Source: Thiotrichales bacterium (GTDB taxonomy: Bacteria; Pseudomonadota; Gammaproteobacteria; Francisellales; CACEW01). From it: a stretch of 64,000 nt of DNA. This document shows, piece after piece, positions 25,819-34,902 of the stretch. The position numbers were made by a program, and so were the translations under genes. The stretch lies in contig CANJUQ010000003.1 of the NCBI GenBank assembly GCA_947478175.1, positions 79,131 to 143,130 on the forward strand. Direction: 5' to 3'. Numbering within the stretch: the first letter of the stretch is position 1; every line of letters begins with the position of its first letter. The notes under the pieces were generated by a model that was not told the origin of the DNA, did not search any database, and was given only the letters and a program-made list of their open reading frames with translations.

Positions 25819-27402
25819 ATGAAAAATTATTTAACTCAAGTGTGGCAATTATTAAAAAATAGCCAGAGTGAAGCTCCTCATAAAACAGCATTGATTTGTG
25901 GAAAATCGGCATTGACCTATGAACAAATCTTTCAAGCCTCTCAAGGATTGGCAAAGTTATTAGCAGACTGTGGGGTTCGTCGTTCAGATCGAGTGGTTAT
26001 TTTCTCTGGCAATACCGTGGACTCTGTTTTGGCGTATTGGGCGGCGCAATTTTTAGGGGCCGTCGCATGTGTGATTCACCCTGAAACCTTGCCTGAAAAA
26101 TTTAGGTATATTTTGGAAGATTCTGAAGCGAAAGTGTTTATTCAGAGTGATGCTATTTGGGATTCAAATTCTCGAAAGATTTTAAATTTGTTTAATTTAG
26201 ATTTGCTTTTAAATAATTTTATAAATTTTAAAAATACCAAAAGCTGTCCAGTTTTAGATCCAGTTTTAGATATTGATTTATCTATGATCATGTACACCTC
26301 TGGATCTACTGGGGAGCCAAAAGGCGTGATGTTAACTCAGCGAAATGTTTTAGCCGCCTGCTATGGAATTAATACTTATTTGGGGCATAGCAATAAAGAT
26401 ATTATTGCCAGTGTTTTGCCGATTTCTTTTGACTATGGGCTATATCAAATGATCATGGCTTTCTCAGTCGGCGCAACGCTTATTTTAGAAAAAGATTTTG
26501 TCTTGCCATTTAAATTTTTACAAAAAATTGAAAAATATCAGGCGACGATTGTCCCCTTGGTTCCCAGCATGGTGCCTATTTTAAAAACTAATTTGCTTAA
26601 ACATCCGTTTTTCATGAATTCAGTCAGAGCGGTGACAAATACAGGGGCAGCATTAACGGGAAAAAATATCAAAGAGATTTTGGAGATTTTTTCTGCTGCG
26701 CAACTTTTTTCTATGTATGGCTTAACAGAATGTAAGCGTTGTACTTATTTGCCGCCTGAGGATCTATTTCGTAAAGCAGGAAGTGTCGGTAAAGCGATTC
26801 CAGGAACAGAGATGTGGATTGCTGATGCGCTGGGTAAAAGATTGCCTCCCAATACCGTCGGGCAGTTGGTTATTCGAGGGGCAACGGTGATGAAAGGCTA
26901 TTGGAAGAAGCCAGAAAAAACGGAAGAGCGTTTAAAAAATGGCCTCTTGCCTCAAGAAAAATTGCTATATACCGGGGATCAATGTTTTATCGACGAAGAG
27001 GGTTATTTATTTTTCCAGGGTCGCATGGATGAGATCTTGAAAATTAGAGGTATGAAAGTGTCACCTAGGGAAATCGAAGAAGTGCTATCCAATTGTCCTG
27101 GAGTAAAAGAAGCAGTGGCCATTGGGATCGACGATGAGGATCAAGGACAGCTTTTATATTTATTTATTTCTTTAGAGTCTTCAATAGATTCCTCAGGAGA
27201 TTCTTCAGGAGAATTTTCAGCAGATTTTCATGAAAAAATCATTAAAAAATATGTCCAAGAAAATTTAGCTTCACATAGTCAGCCTCATGAAATTATGATC
27301 ATCGATGAGCTTCCAAAGACGGGAAATGGAAAAATCGATCGTTTGAAATTGAAAGAATTAAAAGGCTTATCAAAATCAAAAGCTCATGCCATTGAAGTTT
27401 AA
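25819..27402 (+). CDS. AMP-forming acyl/aminoacyl ligase (exosortase-associated ligase type)
   Basis: ANL-superfamily enzyme of 527 residues. The P-loop-like A3 motif is 'MYTSGSTGEPKGVMLTQ' near 160. It is followed by 'VLPISFDYGLYQ', 'SMYGLTECKRCTYLPPE', 'YTGDQCFIDEEGYLFFQGR' and the C-terminal 'PKTGNGKIDRLKL' with the A10 lysine. The S-F-D-Y-G-L and T-Y-L-P-P-E blocks resemble the AMP ligases found with exosortase A systems, which also sit with a fold III decarboxylase and a carrier protein, but there is no exosortase here. It probably adenylates an acid and loads it on the adjacent carrier. A serine-rich microsatellite (SSIDSSGDSSGEF) interrupts the C-terminal domain. Confidence 0.88.
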   Translation: MKNYLTQVWQLLKNSQSEAPHKTALICGKSALTYEQIFQASQGLAKLLADCGVRRSDRVVIFSGNTVDSVLAYWAAQFLGAVACVIHPETLPEKFRYILEDSEAKVFIQSDAIWDSNSRKILNLFNLDLLLNNFINFKNTKSCPVLDPVLDIDLSMIMYTSGSTGEPKGVMLTQRNVLAACYGINTYLGHSNKDIIASVLPISFDYGLYQMIMAFSVGATLILEKDFVLPFKFLQKIEKYQATIVPLVPSMVPILKTNLLKHPFFMNSVRAVTNTGAALTGKNIKEILEIFSAAQLFSMYGLTECKRCTYLPPEDLFRKAGSVGKAIPGTEMWIADALGKRLPPNTVGQLVIRGATVMKGYWKKPEKTEERLKNGLLPQEKLLYTGDQCFIDEEGYLFFQGRMDEILKIRGMKVSPREIEEVLSNCPGVKEAVAIGIDDEDQGQLLYLFISLESSIDSSGDSSGEFSADFHEKIIKKYVQENLASHSQPHEIMIIDELPKTGNGKIDRLKLKELKGLSKSKAHAIEV

Positions 27403-27411
27403 ATTAGTAAC

Positions 27412-28482
27412 ATGGAGAAACCTGTGAAATTTTCTTTTAGGTCAAAAAGCCCGGCTATTTTTCTGGCTGTTGGTGCCCTGGTTGTCATGCTGATTATTAT
27501 TTTTGGATTGGCAAAATTTTTTCATCATGCTTCGCTAAAAACAGGTATGCCTCCTCCTGTGAGTGTGCAAATAGCACAGGCTCAATCCAGCGTCTGGACA
27601 GATAGTTTAAGCGTGATTGGGAATCTGACAGCTACTTCAGGGGTGGATATTTCCTCTCAAGTTGCAGGGACCGTGGATAGTATTAATTTCCAATCGGGGC
27701 AAAGGGTACAGAAGGGTGATTTATTACTGAGTTTAGAGTCTAAAAATGAACAAGATATTGTCCAGGAAGATGAGGCAAAAGTAGCTTTAGCCAAAGTTTC
27801 TTTTATGCGTGATGCAGAGCTCTTAAAATCCAATGCAGTATCAAAATCAGACTATGACACTAAGTACTATGATTTAGCGCAAGCAGAGGCGGAATTAGCT
27901 CAAGCACAAGTGGATTTACAGCATCATGAGATTCGAGCGCCCTTTACTGGAAACTTAGGAATTTCAGAAGTGAATCTAGGGCAATATCTTTCGCCTGGAA
28001 CACCGATTGTGACGCTGCAACAGCTCACGCCCCTCTATGTAGATTTTAATATTCCAGAGACTGCGTATTTGAATATCGCGGTGGGTGGAATTTTTTCTTT
28101 TCAGGGAAATAATTCTACAGGAAAAATTGTGGCTATTAATTCAAAGGCAGATGCTTCGACACGACTGATTTCTGTCAGAGGTGAAATTGATAATACGGAT
28201 CTTAAATTACTTCCTGGAATGTTCGGACTGGTTATTTTACCCACGTCTAAAACTCAAGCCGTTGTGTCAGTACCAAAAACCAGTTTGGCTTATAGCCCGA
28301 TGGGAACCTCTGTGTTTTTGGTGAAAGACGGTGTCGCGACAGAGAGGCTAGTCGTAGTGATTGCTTCAGAACAAGACCAAGCGTTTATTACCGGAATTCA
28401 ACCCAAGGATCAGGTAGTGAGCTTAGGCACTCAAGGTCTGTATGACGGTGCTGTTGTGAAAATCGTGAAAGAGGAAAATTAG
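27412..28482 (+). CDS. RND efflux membrane fusion (periplasmic adaptor) protein
   Basis: 356-residue HlyD/MdtA-like adaptor anchored by one N-terminal helix (about 16-40, 'IFLAVGALVVMLIIIFGLA'), then a lipoyl domain ('VAGTVDSINFQSGQRVQKGD' near 90), a short alpha-helical hairpin ('AEAELAQAQVDLQHHEIRAP') and beta-barrel and membrane-proximal domains. It precedes the RND pump gene by four bases. The outer-membrane channel is not in the window. Its place inside the biosynthetic gene set suggests export of the product or self-protection; that is inference. Confidence 0.92.
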   Translation: MEKPVKFSFRSKSPAIFLAVGALVVMLIIIFGLAKFFHHASLKTGMPPPVSVQIAQAQSSVWTDSLSVIGNLTATSGVDISSQVAGTVDSINFQSGQRVQKGDLLLSLESKNEQDIVQEDEAKVALAKVSFMRDAELLKSNAVSKSDYDTKYYDLAQAEAELAQAQVDLQHHEIRAPFTGNLGISEVNLGQYLSPGTPIVTLQQLTPLYVDFNIPETAYLNIAVGGIFSFQGNNSTGKIVAINSKADASTRLISVRGEIDNTDLKLLPGMFGLVILPTSKTQAVVSVPKTSLAYSPMGTSVFLVKDGVATERLVVVIASEQDQAFITGIQPKDQVVSLGTQGLYDGAVVKIVKEEN

Positions 28483-28486
28483 TATC

Positions 28487-31400
28487 ATGAAGGTTAATTT
28501 TCTTGAATTTTTTATTCGAACCCCCGTTGTTGCAACAGTGATCAGTATTTTAATTTTATTAGTAGGGATTTTTTCTTTTTCGCAATTGCCTTTGCAATTG
28601 TTACCCAAAGTTGATTCTCCGTTGATTACTATTACCACGGAATATCCAGGGGCTAATCAACAGACGGTACAAAGTTTTGTAACTTCTAAAATTGAAGGGG
28701 CCATTAATGGCATCCCGGGGGTTGATTATATCACTGGGACGAGTACTCAAGGCGAAAGTACCGTCAGTGTGATTATGCAAGTGGGGATGGGGTCTGGTAG
28801 TGCTGCAATGACTCAAATTATGGGCAACGTAGCGTCTATTAAAGATGAGCTTCCAGCTGGGGTACAGGATCCTGCTATTACGGAGTCGTCTTCAGATGAT
28901 ACGCCTTTAGTGATCTTGGCTTTTACCAGCGAAGACTTATCCAGAGCGCAGGTGGGTGATTATTTAAATAGAAGTATTAAACCTTATCTTGAGGCGATTC
29001 CTGGGGTCAGTGAAGCGAAGGTTTTGGGAAGTACTTATGCCATGCGAATTTGGCTGAACCCAATTAAGATGGCCGCCTATGGCATAGATACTAATGAGAT
29101 TGTTCAAGCCTTGAATGGTCAGAATATTCAGGCAGCGCCGGGTGTAATCAAGGGAAATAATTCACAAGAAATTTTGAGTGTTACTTCGCAGACACAAGAT
29201 GCCAGTGCTTTTGAAAATATTGTGGTAAAAAAATTAGAGGGCAATAACAATATTTATCTTAAAGATTTGAGCAGCGTGTCTCTGGGTGCTATCGATGACA
29301 ATATTAATGCGCTTTATAACGGCAAACCTGCAACGATAGTCTTTGTTCAGCGCTTACCTGACGCTAATCCTTTGACCGTTGCCAAGAATCTTGAAGCTGC
29401 GTTTCCGAAGCTTCAAAAAATTCTTCCGTTTGATCTAAAAGTTAATATTGCCGTGAATACTACGACGTTTATTCGAGCTTCTATTCTTGAGGCCTCGATG
29501 ACTTTGATCTTATCTATTTTGATTGTGATTGCCGTGGTATATGCCCTATTGCGAAACATCAGAGCGACTTTGATTCCCCTTGTGACGATTCCATTGTCTT
29601 TATTTGGGATTTGCATTTGCATGTTTTTTCTGGGGTATTCCATTAATTTATTAACACTGCTGGCGATGGTGCTTGCCATTGGTCTGGTGGTCGATGATGC
29701 GATCGTAGTGGTTGAAAATATTTATCGACATTTAGAACAGGGGCAATCTCCAGAAGAAGCCGCTGTTCTTGGAATTCGAGAAATAGCATCCCCTGTTATT
29801 AGCATGACCTGTACGTTAGCAGTCGTGTATCTGCCTATTGTTTTCATGCAGGGATTAACCAGCAGTTTATTTAAAGAGTTTGCTGTTTCTTTAGCAGGGG
29901 CCGTGATTTTCTCTGGGTTATTTGCACTGATTCTTTCGCCCAAGATGTGCGCTGTTTTTTTGCGTGCTCATAAAAATCAAAAGATTCAAGAGATTCAAGA
30001 GATTCAAAAAATTAAAGAAAATCAAAAAGGATTTTTATATTGCTTAGTTCAAGGGTATGGGAAATTACTGACGGGCGCATTGAATCATAAAAAATGGATG
30101 TTAGTTATTTGGGGATTAGCAACGCTGGGGGCTGTATTTTTTTATCTTTCAACGCCCAGTGAATTAGCTCCGGCAGAAGATCAGGGGTTTTTGCAAGTGA
30201 TTGCCACAGCACCTAGCTCTACCAGTATTAATTATTTAACAAATCAATCGGAGCAATTACAAAAAATTTACGAAAAAATTAAATCAATCGATGCAAATAT
30301 TATGGTAAATGGCATTCCTGCGGGCAATCAGTTGCTGTCTTTTGTTCGTTTGAAAGATTGGAAAGAGCGTAAAAATCAAAATCTTTCAGCGATGGCTTTA
30401 CAATTTTTTATTCAAAATAAAGTAGACCAAGAACTCCCAGGGCTTTCTGTGATTACTTTAGTGCCTTCTATTATGCCAGGCGCTTCAGGGTCTCCGATTG
30501 AATTTGTTTTAAAAGGCATGGTGGATTATCGATTGCTTTATGACGTCACTAATACGATTGAGCAAAAAGCAATGGGAAGTGGTTTGTTTCTCTATGTCAG
30601 TGATGACTTAAATTACAATATGCCGGAGACCACTATTGATATTAATCGTAATGCCGCAGCGGCAGCGGGGGTATCTGTGGGGGAAATCACCAGTACGCTG
30701 GATGAAATATTTGGGAATTCTTTAGTTCAGAGTTTTGATTGGTACAACCGTTCTTATTATGTCATTCCTCAAGCGGCGGCAGAGTATAGAGAAAACAGCA
30801 GTCAAATTTTAAGTGCCTATGTTAAAAACGAGTCTGGGAGTTTGATTCCATTGTCTTCTTTGGTCGTTCTAAAGCATGACGTTGTGCCTTATGGGCTGAA
30901 TGAATTTCAAAAACTCAATAGTGTCACTATTTCAGGAGCGCCAGCGCCTGGAGTGACATTGTCACAAGCCTTGAGTTTTTTACAGACGGCTTCGTCCTCC
31001 ATGCCCAGTAGCATACAAGTGGATTTTGCAGGCGCGTCTCGGGAATACTTGAGTCAACATGGCCAGTTTTTAATGATTTTTGGCATGGCGTTTTTAATTA
31101 TTTATTTAGTCCTCGCCATGCAGTTTGGAAATTACAAAGATCCACTATTAATTCTTTTTGGGAGCGTGCCACTGGCAGCATTTTCTGCGTTGCTAATGCT
31201 CAAGTTGGGATTCGCAACAATCAATATTTATACCCAAGTGGGATTGCTGACTTTAGTAGGATTGATTAGTAAGCATGGCATCTTAATAGCGAAATTTGCT
31301 AACAATCAGCAAGCGCTAGGACAGGGCGTAGAAGAGAGCATTATTCAATCTGCGAAGACTCGATTTCGTCCGATTATCATGACGACTGCAGCGATGTCTT

Positions 31401-31555
31401 TAGGTGCCTTGCCGTTGCTCTTTGCTACGGGAGCCAGTGCAAACAGTCGGTTTGATCTTGGCTTAGTGATTTTTACTGGGATGATCATTGGAACTTTAAT
31501 GACTTTATTTGTTTTACCCGTTTTGTATGTCTTAACAAAGGGTAATAAAGCCTGA
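28487..31555 (+). CDS. RND-family inner-membrane efflux transporter
   Basis: 1022 residues, the normal length for an AcrB/MdtB-type hydrophobe-amphiphile exporter. 'FFIRTPVVATVISILILLVGIF' is the first helix; two large periplasmic loops and twelve transmembrane helices follow. 'AIGLVVDDAIVVVENIYRH' in helix 4 contains the two proton-relay aspartates. The C-terminal half has 'LVGLISKHGILIAKFAN' with the relay lysine region. A cytoplasmic loop near residue 500 contains a short repeat, QKIQEIQEIQKIKENQ. It is paired with the adaptor gene and followed by a hairpin before the next gene. Confidence 0.94.
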   Translation: MKVNFLEFFIRTPVVATVISILILLVGIFSFSQLPLQLLPKVDSPLITITTEYPGANQQTVQSFVTSKIEGAINGIPGVDYITGTSTQGESTVSVIMQVGMGSGSAAMTQIMGNVASIKDELPAGVQDPAITESSSDDTPLVILAFTSEDLSRAQVGDYLNRSIKPYLEAIPGVSEAKVLGSTYAMRIWLNPIKMAAYGIDTNEIVQALNGQNIQAAPGVIKGNNSQEILSVTSQTQDASAFENIVVKKLEGNNNIYLKDLSSVSLGAIDDNINALYNGKPATIVFVQRLPDANPLTVAKNLEAAFPKLQKILPFDLKVNIAVNTTTFIRASILEASMTLILSILIVIAVVYALLRNIRATLIPLVTIPLSLFGICICMFFLGYSINLLTLLAMVLAIGLVVDDAIVVVENIYRHLEQGQSPEEAAVLGIREIASPVISMTCTLAVVYLPIVFMQGLTSSLFKEFAVSLAGAVIFSGLFALILSPKMCAVFLRAHKNQKIQEIQEIQKIKENQKGFLYCLVQGYGKLLTGALNHKKWMLVIWGLATLGAVFFYLSTPSELAPAEDQGFLQVIATAPSSTSINYLTNQSEQLQKIYEKIKSIDANIMVNGIPAGNQLLSFVRLKDWKERKNQNLSAMALQFFIQNKVDQELPGLSVITLVPSIMPGASGSPIEFVLKGMVDYRLLYDVTNTIEQKAMGSGLFLYVSDDLNYNMPETTIDINRNAAAAAGVSVGEITSTLDEIFGNSLVQSFDWYNRSYYVIPQAAAEYRENSSQILSAYVKNESGSLIPLSSLVVLKHDVVPYGLNEFQKLNSVTISGAPAPGVTLSQALSFLQTASSSMPSSIQVDFAGASREYLSQHGQFLMIFGMAFLIIYLVLAMQFGNYKDPLLILFGSVPLAAFSALLMLKLGFATINIYTQVGLLTLVGLISKHGILIAKFANNQQALGQGVEESIIQSAKTRFRPIIMTTAAMSLGALPLLFATGASANSRFDLGLVIFTGMIIGTLMTLFVLPVLYVLTKGNKA

Positions 31556-31571
31556 GGGCGTGCGCTTTATT
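31544..31571 (+). promoter_or_regulatory. Hairpin between the pump gene and the second biosynthetic arm
   Basis: AATAAAGC (31544-31551) and GCTTTATT (31564-31571) form an eight-pair stem that overlaps the pump's stop codon. An AT-rich but not poly-T stretch follows, so it could act as a weak terminator, an attenuator or an mRNA 3'-end stabiliser. Confidence 0.45.
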
Positions 31572-31610
31572 ATTTGATAATTTAATTATTTTATTAATTA
31601 GGAGTAAAAA

Positions 31611-32549
31611 ATGTTCTCTTTAGAACAGGTGGGATTTTTTGTCCCAAAAACGGCGATCTTGGTAGAGGAAAATCCAGAATATTTTTTATTAGACCCCTCA
31701 AAAGCCAAAGTATTTTCCAGAATTTATGGTCTAAAAAGAGTCCCTGTTTCTCCAGACCTGAGTATGGAAACACTGGTTTTGCAGTCGGTTGAGAACCTAC
31801 TTGTTAAGCACAAGATTGATCGGGAAAAAATTCGATTTTTAATTCATTCCCATACAGTGCGAGTGATTACCAGGTTTGGAGATTCTATTGTTGAAAAAAT
31901 TCGTCGAAAACTTGGCTTAAATCGAGCGTTAGCCTTTGGTGTGACTATTAATAACTGCGCTTCAACGCTGACAGCTTATGAAATGGCTGCCCTATTTTTG
32001 ACTGAATGCGAGGACGATGAATATGCCATTGTCGTCACGGGTGAAAAAGTATTTACCTCGAGTGCTCAAGTGATTCCAAATACGTCCATTACAGGCGATG
32101 CCTCTGCGGCAGTGCTTATTAAGCGAAGTGTCTTGGGTGCGAAGAACCAATTTCTCTCGTCTTATTTTTTAACGGATGGTCGATTCTCAAAAAACATTCG
32201 GCTTAGCCCAGAAGAAAGCGCTCAATTTGAAGCGTCTTATACTTCATCGTTGGCTCATACCATTGAAACTGCCGTGAGCAAAGCAGGGCTTTCTATGGAA
32301 AATATTAAACTTATTTTGCCTCATAACGTTAATACCATTTCTTGGTTGAATACGGCAAAGGCGCTTAAAATTTCTGGATCAAAAATCTATCTCAAAAATA
32401 TCAGTCAATACGCCCACTGTTTTGGAGCGGACATCATGATTAATTATGTGTCAGCAGTCGAAGAAGGATTAATTCTCCCAGGAGATTATTTTGTAATGGC
32501 CACGGTTGGCTTAGGGGCAACTTTTGCTGCAGCCGTTTTCCAGCACTAG
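31611..32549 (+). CDS. KAS III-like (FabH-type) condensing enzyme or acyltransferase
   Basis: 312-residue thiolase-fold protein. Cys116 in 'VTINNCASTLTAYEMA' is the nucleophile and His238 in 'LILPHNVNTISW' the catalytic histidine. The third residue of the FabH triad, an Asn in a G-N-T block, is replaced: the matching segment is HCFGADIMIN. Secondary-metabolite members of this family that lack the Asn often act as acyltransferases rather than condensing enzymes. With the adenylation gene behind it (15 bases), it may transfer or extend a carrier-bound acyl group. The start ATG at 31611 has TAGGAGTAAAAA upstream. Confidence 0.82.
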   Translation: MFSLEQVGFFVPKTAILVEENPEYFLLDPSKAKVFSRIYGLKRVPVSPDLSMETLVLQSVENLLVKHKIDREKIRFLIHSHTVRVITRFGDSIVEKIRRKLGLNRALAFGVTINNCASTLTAYEMAALFLTECEDDEYAIVVTGEKVFTSSAQVIPNTSITGDASAAVLIKRSVLGAKNQFLSSYFLTDGRFSKNIRLSPEESAQFEASYTSSLAHTIETAVSKAGLSMENIKLILPHNVNTISWLNTAKALKISGSKIYLKNISQYAHCFGADIMINYVSAVEEGLILPGDYFVMATVGLGATFAAAVFQH

Positions 32550-32564
32550 GAGGGGGTTTTTTCT

Positions 32565-34130
32565 ATGATGCCAATTAATTCAAATACTTCTTCCATTCCA
32601 TTTAAATCCAGTGTCGCTTATGGTTTGTTAGAAATCGCCAATCAGTATCCAGACCGTGAAGCGCTTAGAGTAGGCGGGAAGTCTTATTCTTATAAGGCAC
32701 TTTTTGGTTTAGCTAAAACAATTGCAAGTAAGCTTCAAAAAAACTTTCAAGAGCCAAGATGTTTGATCTTGTCAGGAAAAAATATTCTTACTTATGCGGG
32801 AATCTTGGGTATTTTACTTGCAGGCAAGACCTATGTTTTTTTGAATCCTAAAGACAGCGAAGAAGGCTTAAGAAAAATAATATTATCTGCTGATTCTCGA
32901 ATGTTAATTACAGACAAAGAAAACGCTGAGAAAGCCGAAGCTTTAAAACAAAATTTAAATCAGGACTTTCAGATTTTTTCTTTTGAATTAGATGAGTTAG
33001 ATAATATTTTTTATTCGCTTCCAGAATTCAGTGATCGATATGCGTATTTAATATTTACCTCAGGCAGTACAGGTGAGCCCAAAGGGGTTCCTATTTCACA
33101 TGAAAATCTTTGGAGTTTTTTGAAAAATGCCTTGTTTAGAATAAATCTAAACCAAAATGACCGAGTTTCTCAGATCAATGAATTAAGTTTTGATGCCTCT
33201 GTGCAAGAGATATTTCCGTGCTGGATGGTGGGGGCCTGCTTATGTGTATTTCAAATGGGCTCTATTTTGGGATTGCCAAAATTTATTCGAGATAATGCTA
33301 TTAGTTTTTGGACCAGTGTACCGTCCATTATTATTTTATTAGAAAATCTGGGGCGATTAGAGGCCGGGAGTTTTACGAGTATTCGTTATTCTGTATTTGG
33401 CGGGGAAGTTTTAACGGCTGAACTGGCTCGAAAATGGAAACGTGCTGCTACCAATAGCATTATTGAAAATGTATATGGGCCGACTGAAACAACGGTGAGT
33501 ATTTTAATGCATCGCTGGAATGATCAAGATGCAGCGGACTTAGTGCCTATTGGTTTTCCATTTCCAGACCAAAGCGCTTATTTAATAGATCAAGCGGGTG
33601 AAATAATAACCAATGAGCACTGGGGCGAAATTGGAGAAATTATACTGTCTGGAAGCCAAGTGGCAGAGGGCTATTGGCGCAACGAAACAATGACAAAACA
33701 GCGGTTTATAAATCTTGGTGGAACCCAAGGTTATAAAACGGGAGATTTGGCCTCTTGGGATTCAAAATTTGGCTTGATTTATAAAGGCCGCATAGATGAC
33801 CAAGTGAAAATTCGTGGATATCGCGTTGAGCTTCTAGAGGTTGCAAGTGAAATTCGTTCTGCCACTGGATTGGAATACGTTGCCGTGGTTCCAGTGAAAG
33901 AAAAGTCTAGTGGGAACGTTAGTAGTTTGATCTGTTTTTTTTCAAGTTGTTTTATCCCAGGGGCTATTCCGGAGATTATTTTAGATGAGCATGAATTGCG
34001 ATTGCTATGCCAAAAAAAATTACCCACTTATATGTGCCCCTCGCGCTTTATTTTTTTGGATCATTTTCCGTATAACAAAAATGGAAAAGTGGATTATAAA
34101 ATGCTGAAAATTATGGGAGAGGCTCAATGA
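32565..34130 (+). CDS. Free-standing NRPS-type adenylation enzyme
   Basis: Amino-acid adenylation protein of 521 residues with no carrier or condensation domain. Core motifs: A3 'IFTSGSTGEPKGVPISHEN' near 163, A4 'SFDASVQEIFP' near 208 with the Asp that holds the substrate's alpha-amino group, A5 'NVYGPTETTV', A7 'YKTGDLA', A8 'GRIDDQVKIRGYRVEL' and A10 'NKNGKVDYKML' with the catalytic lysine. The Asp indicates an alpha-amino acid, but I cannot name it from the pocket residues with confidence. It has a very strong ribosome binding site, AGGAGGGGG, that includes part of the previous gene's TAG stop. It overlaps the racemase gene by four bases. Confidence 0.9.
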   Translation: MMPINSNTSSIPFKSSVAYGLLEIANQYPDREALRVGGKSYSYKALFGLAKTIASKLQKNFQEPRCLILSGKNILTYAGILGILLAGKTYVFLNPKDSEEGLRKIILSADSRMLITDKENAEKAEALKQNLNQDFQIFSFELDELDNIFYSLPEFSDRYAYLIFTSGSTGEPKGVPISHENLWSFLKNALFRINLNQNDRVSQINELSFDASVQEIFPCWMVGACLCVFQMGSILGLPKFIRDNAISFWTSVPSIIILLENLGRLEAGSFTSIRYSVFGGEVLTAELARKWKRAATNSIIENVYGPTETTVSILMHRWNDQDAADLVPIGFPFPDQSAYLIDQAGEIITNEHWGEIGEIILSGSQVAEGYWRNETMTKQRFINLGGTQGYKTGDLASWDSKFGLIYKGRIDDQVKIRGYRVELLEVASEIRSATGLEYVAVVPVKEKSSGNVSSLICFFSSCFIPGAIPEIILDEHELRLLCQKKLPTYMCPSRFIFLDHFPYNKNGKVDYKMLKIMGEAQ

Positions 34131-34897
34131 AAGAATTAATAAAAAACAGTGAAAAACTAGTAAAAAAAGTAGGACTTATTGGCGGTGTGAGTCATGAATC
34201 TACGGCCCAGTACTATATTAATATTAACCAAGGAGTGATGCGTGCCTTGGGTGGATTAAGTCCCATTGAAATCATGCTGATCAGCCTGAATTGTGATCAG
34301 ATGAGCCGGTATGCTCATGAGGATGATTGGGATCGTGTGACGTCTGTTTTTATAGAGGCTGCAAAGAAGCTTGAGCGCATGGGGGCAGACTTTATCGTGA
34401 TTCCTTGTAATAGCCTGCATATTGTTGCAGACAGCGTCGCGAAGGCGATTCAGATTCCAGTTTTAAATATTATTGATTGCGTCGGAGATGTTATTTATCA
34501 AGAGGCTTATTCGAAAGTCGCGCTTTTAGGAACAAAATTTACGATGGGGCAATCTTTTTATCGAAGAAGATTGACTGAGAAATTCAATGTTCAAGTTGAA
34601 GTCCCTGATCAAGTCACTCAGCAACGAATTCATGAAATTATTTTTACAGAGCTCTGCCAGGGGAAATTTTTAGAGTCGTCTAAAAAAATAATTCGTTCAG
34701 TATGTGAAGATTTTTATAAAAATGGCTGTCAGGCAGTGATTTTAGGTTGTACAGAGCTACCGCTTATTCTTCGTCAGTCAGAGACCTATGTTCCTCTTTT
34801 GTTATCAACGGATATTCATTCAAATTCTATTGTTAAATTTTCTATTCAAACTTCTATTCAAATTCAAATTCCAATACCAATACGTTACGCGAGTTAA
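34127..34897 (+). CDS. Aspartate/glutamate racemase family protein
   Basis: PLP-independent racemase fold of 256 residues. The two catalytic cysteines are both present: Cys94 in 'VIPCNSLHIV' and Cys207 in 'LGCTELPL'. The N-terminus 'GLIGGVSHESTAQYYININ' is typical of aspartate racemases. It overlaps the adenylation gene by four bases, suggesting that the cluster supplies a D-amino acid, probably D-Asp or D-Glu, as a building block or precursor. The tail SIQTSIQIQIPIPI arises from a short repeat and is likely disordered. Confidence 0.9.
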   Translation: MKELIKNSEKLVKKVGLIGGVSHESTAQYYININQGVMRALGGLSPIEIMLISLNCDQMSRYAHEDDWDRVTSVFIEAAKKLERMGADFIVIPCNSLHIVADSVAKAIQIPVLNIIDCVGDVIYQEAYSKVALLGTKFTMGQSFYRRRLTEKFNVQVEVPDQVTQQRIHEIIFTELCQGKFLESSKKIIRSVCEDFYKNGCQAVILGCTELPLILRQSETYVPLLLSTDIHSNSIVKFSIQTSIQIQIPIPIRYAS

Positions 34898-34902
34898 TCA
34901 AT

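Noticed and set aside
21556..27402. Exosortase/PEP-CTERM system
   Set aside because: The decarboxylase, carrier and ligase resemble exosortase-associated proteins, but there is no exosortase, glycosyltransferase or PEP-CTERM protein in the window.
25819..34130. Siderophore NRPS cluster
   Set aside because: No condensation or thioesterase domains, no catechol or hydroxamate genes and no TonB receptor are present.
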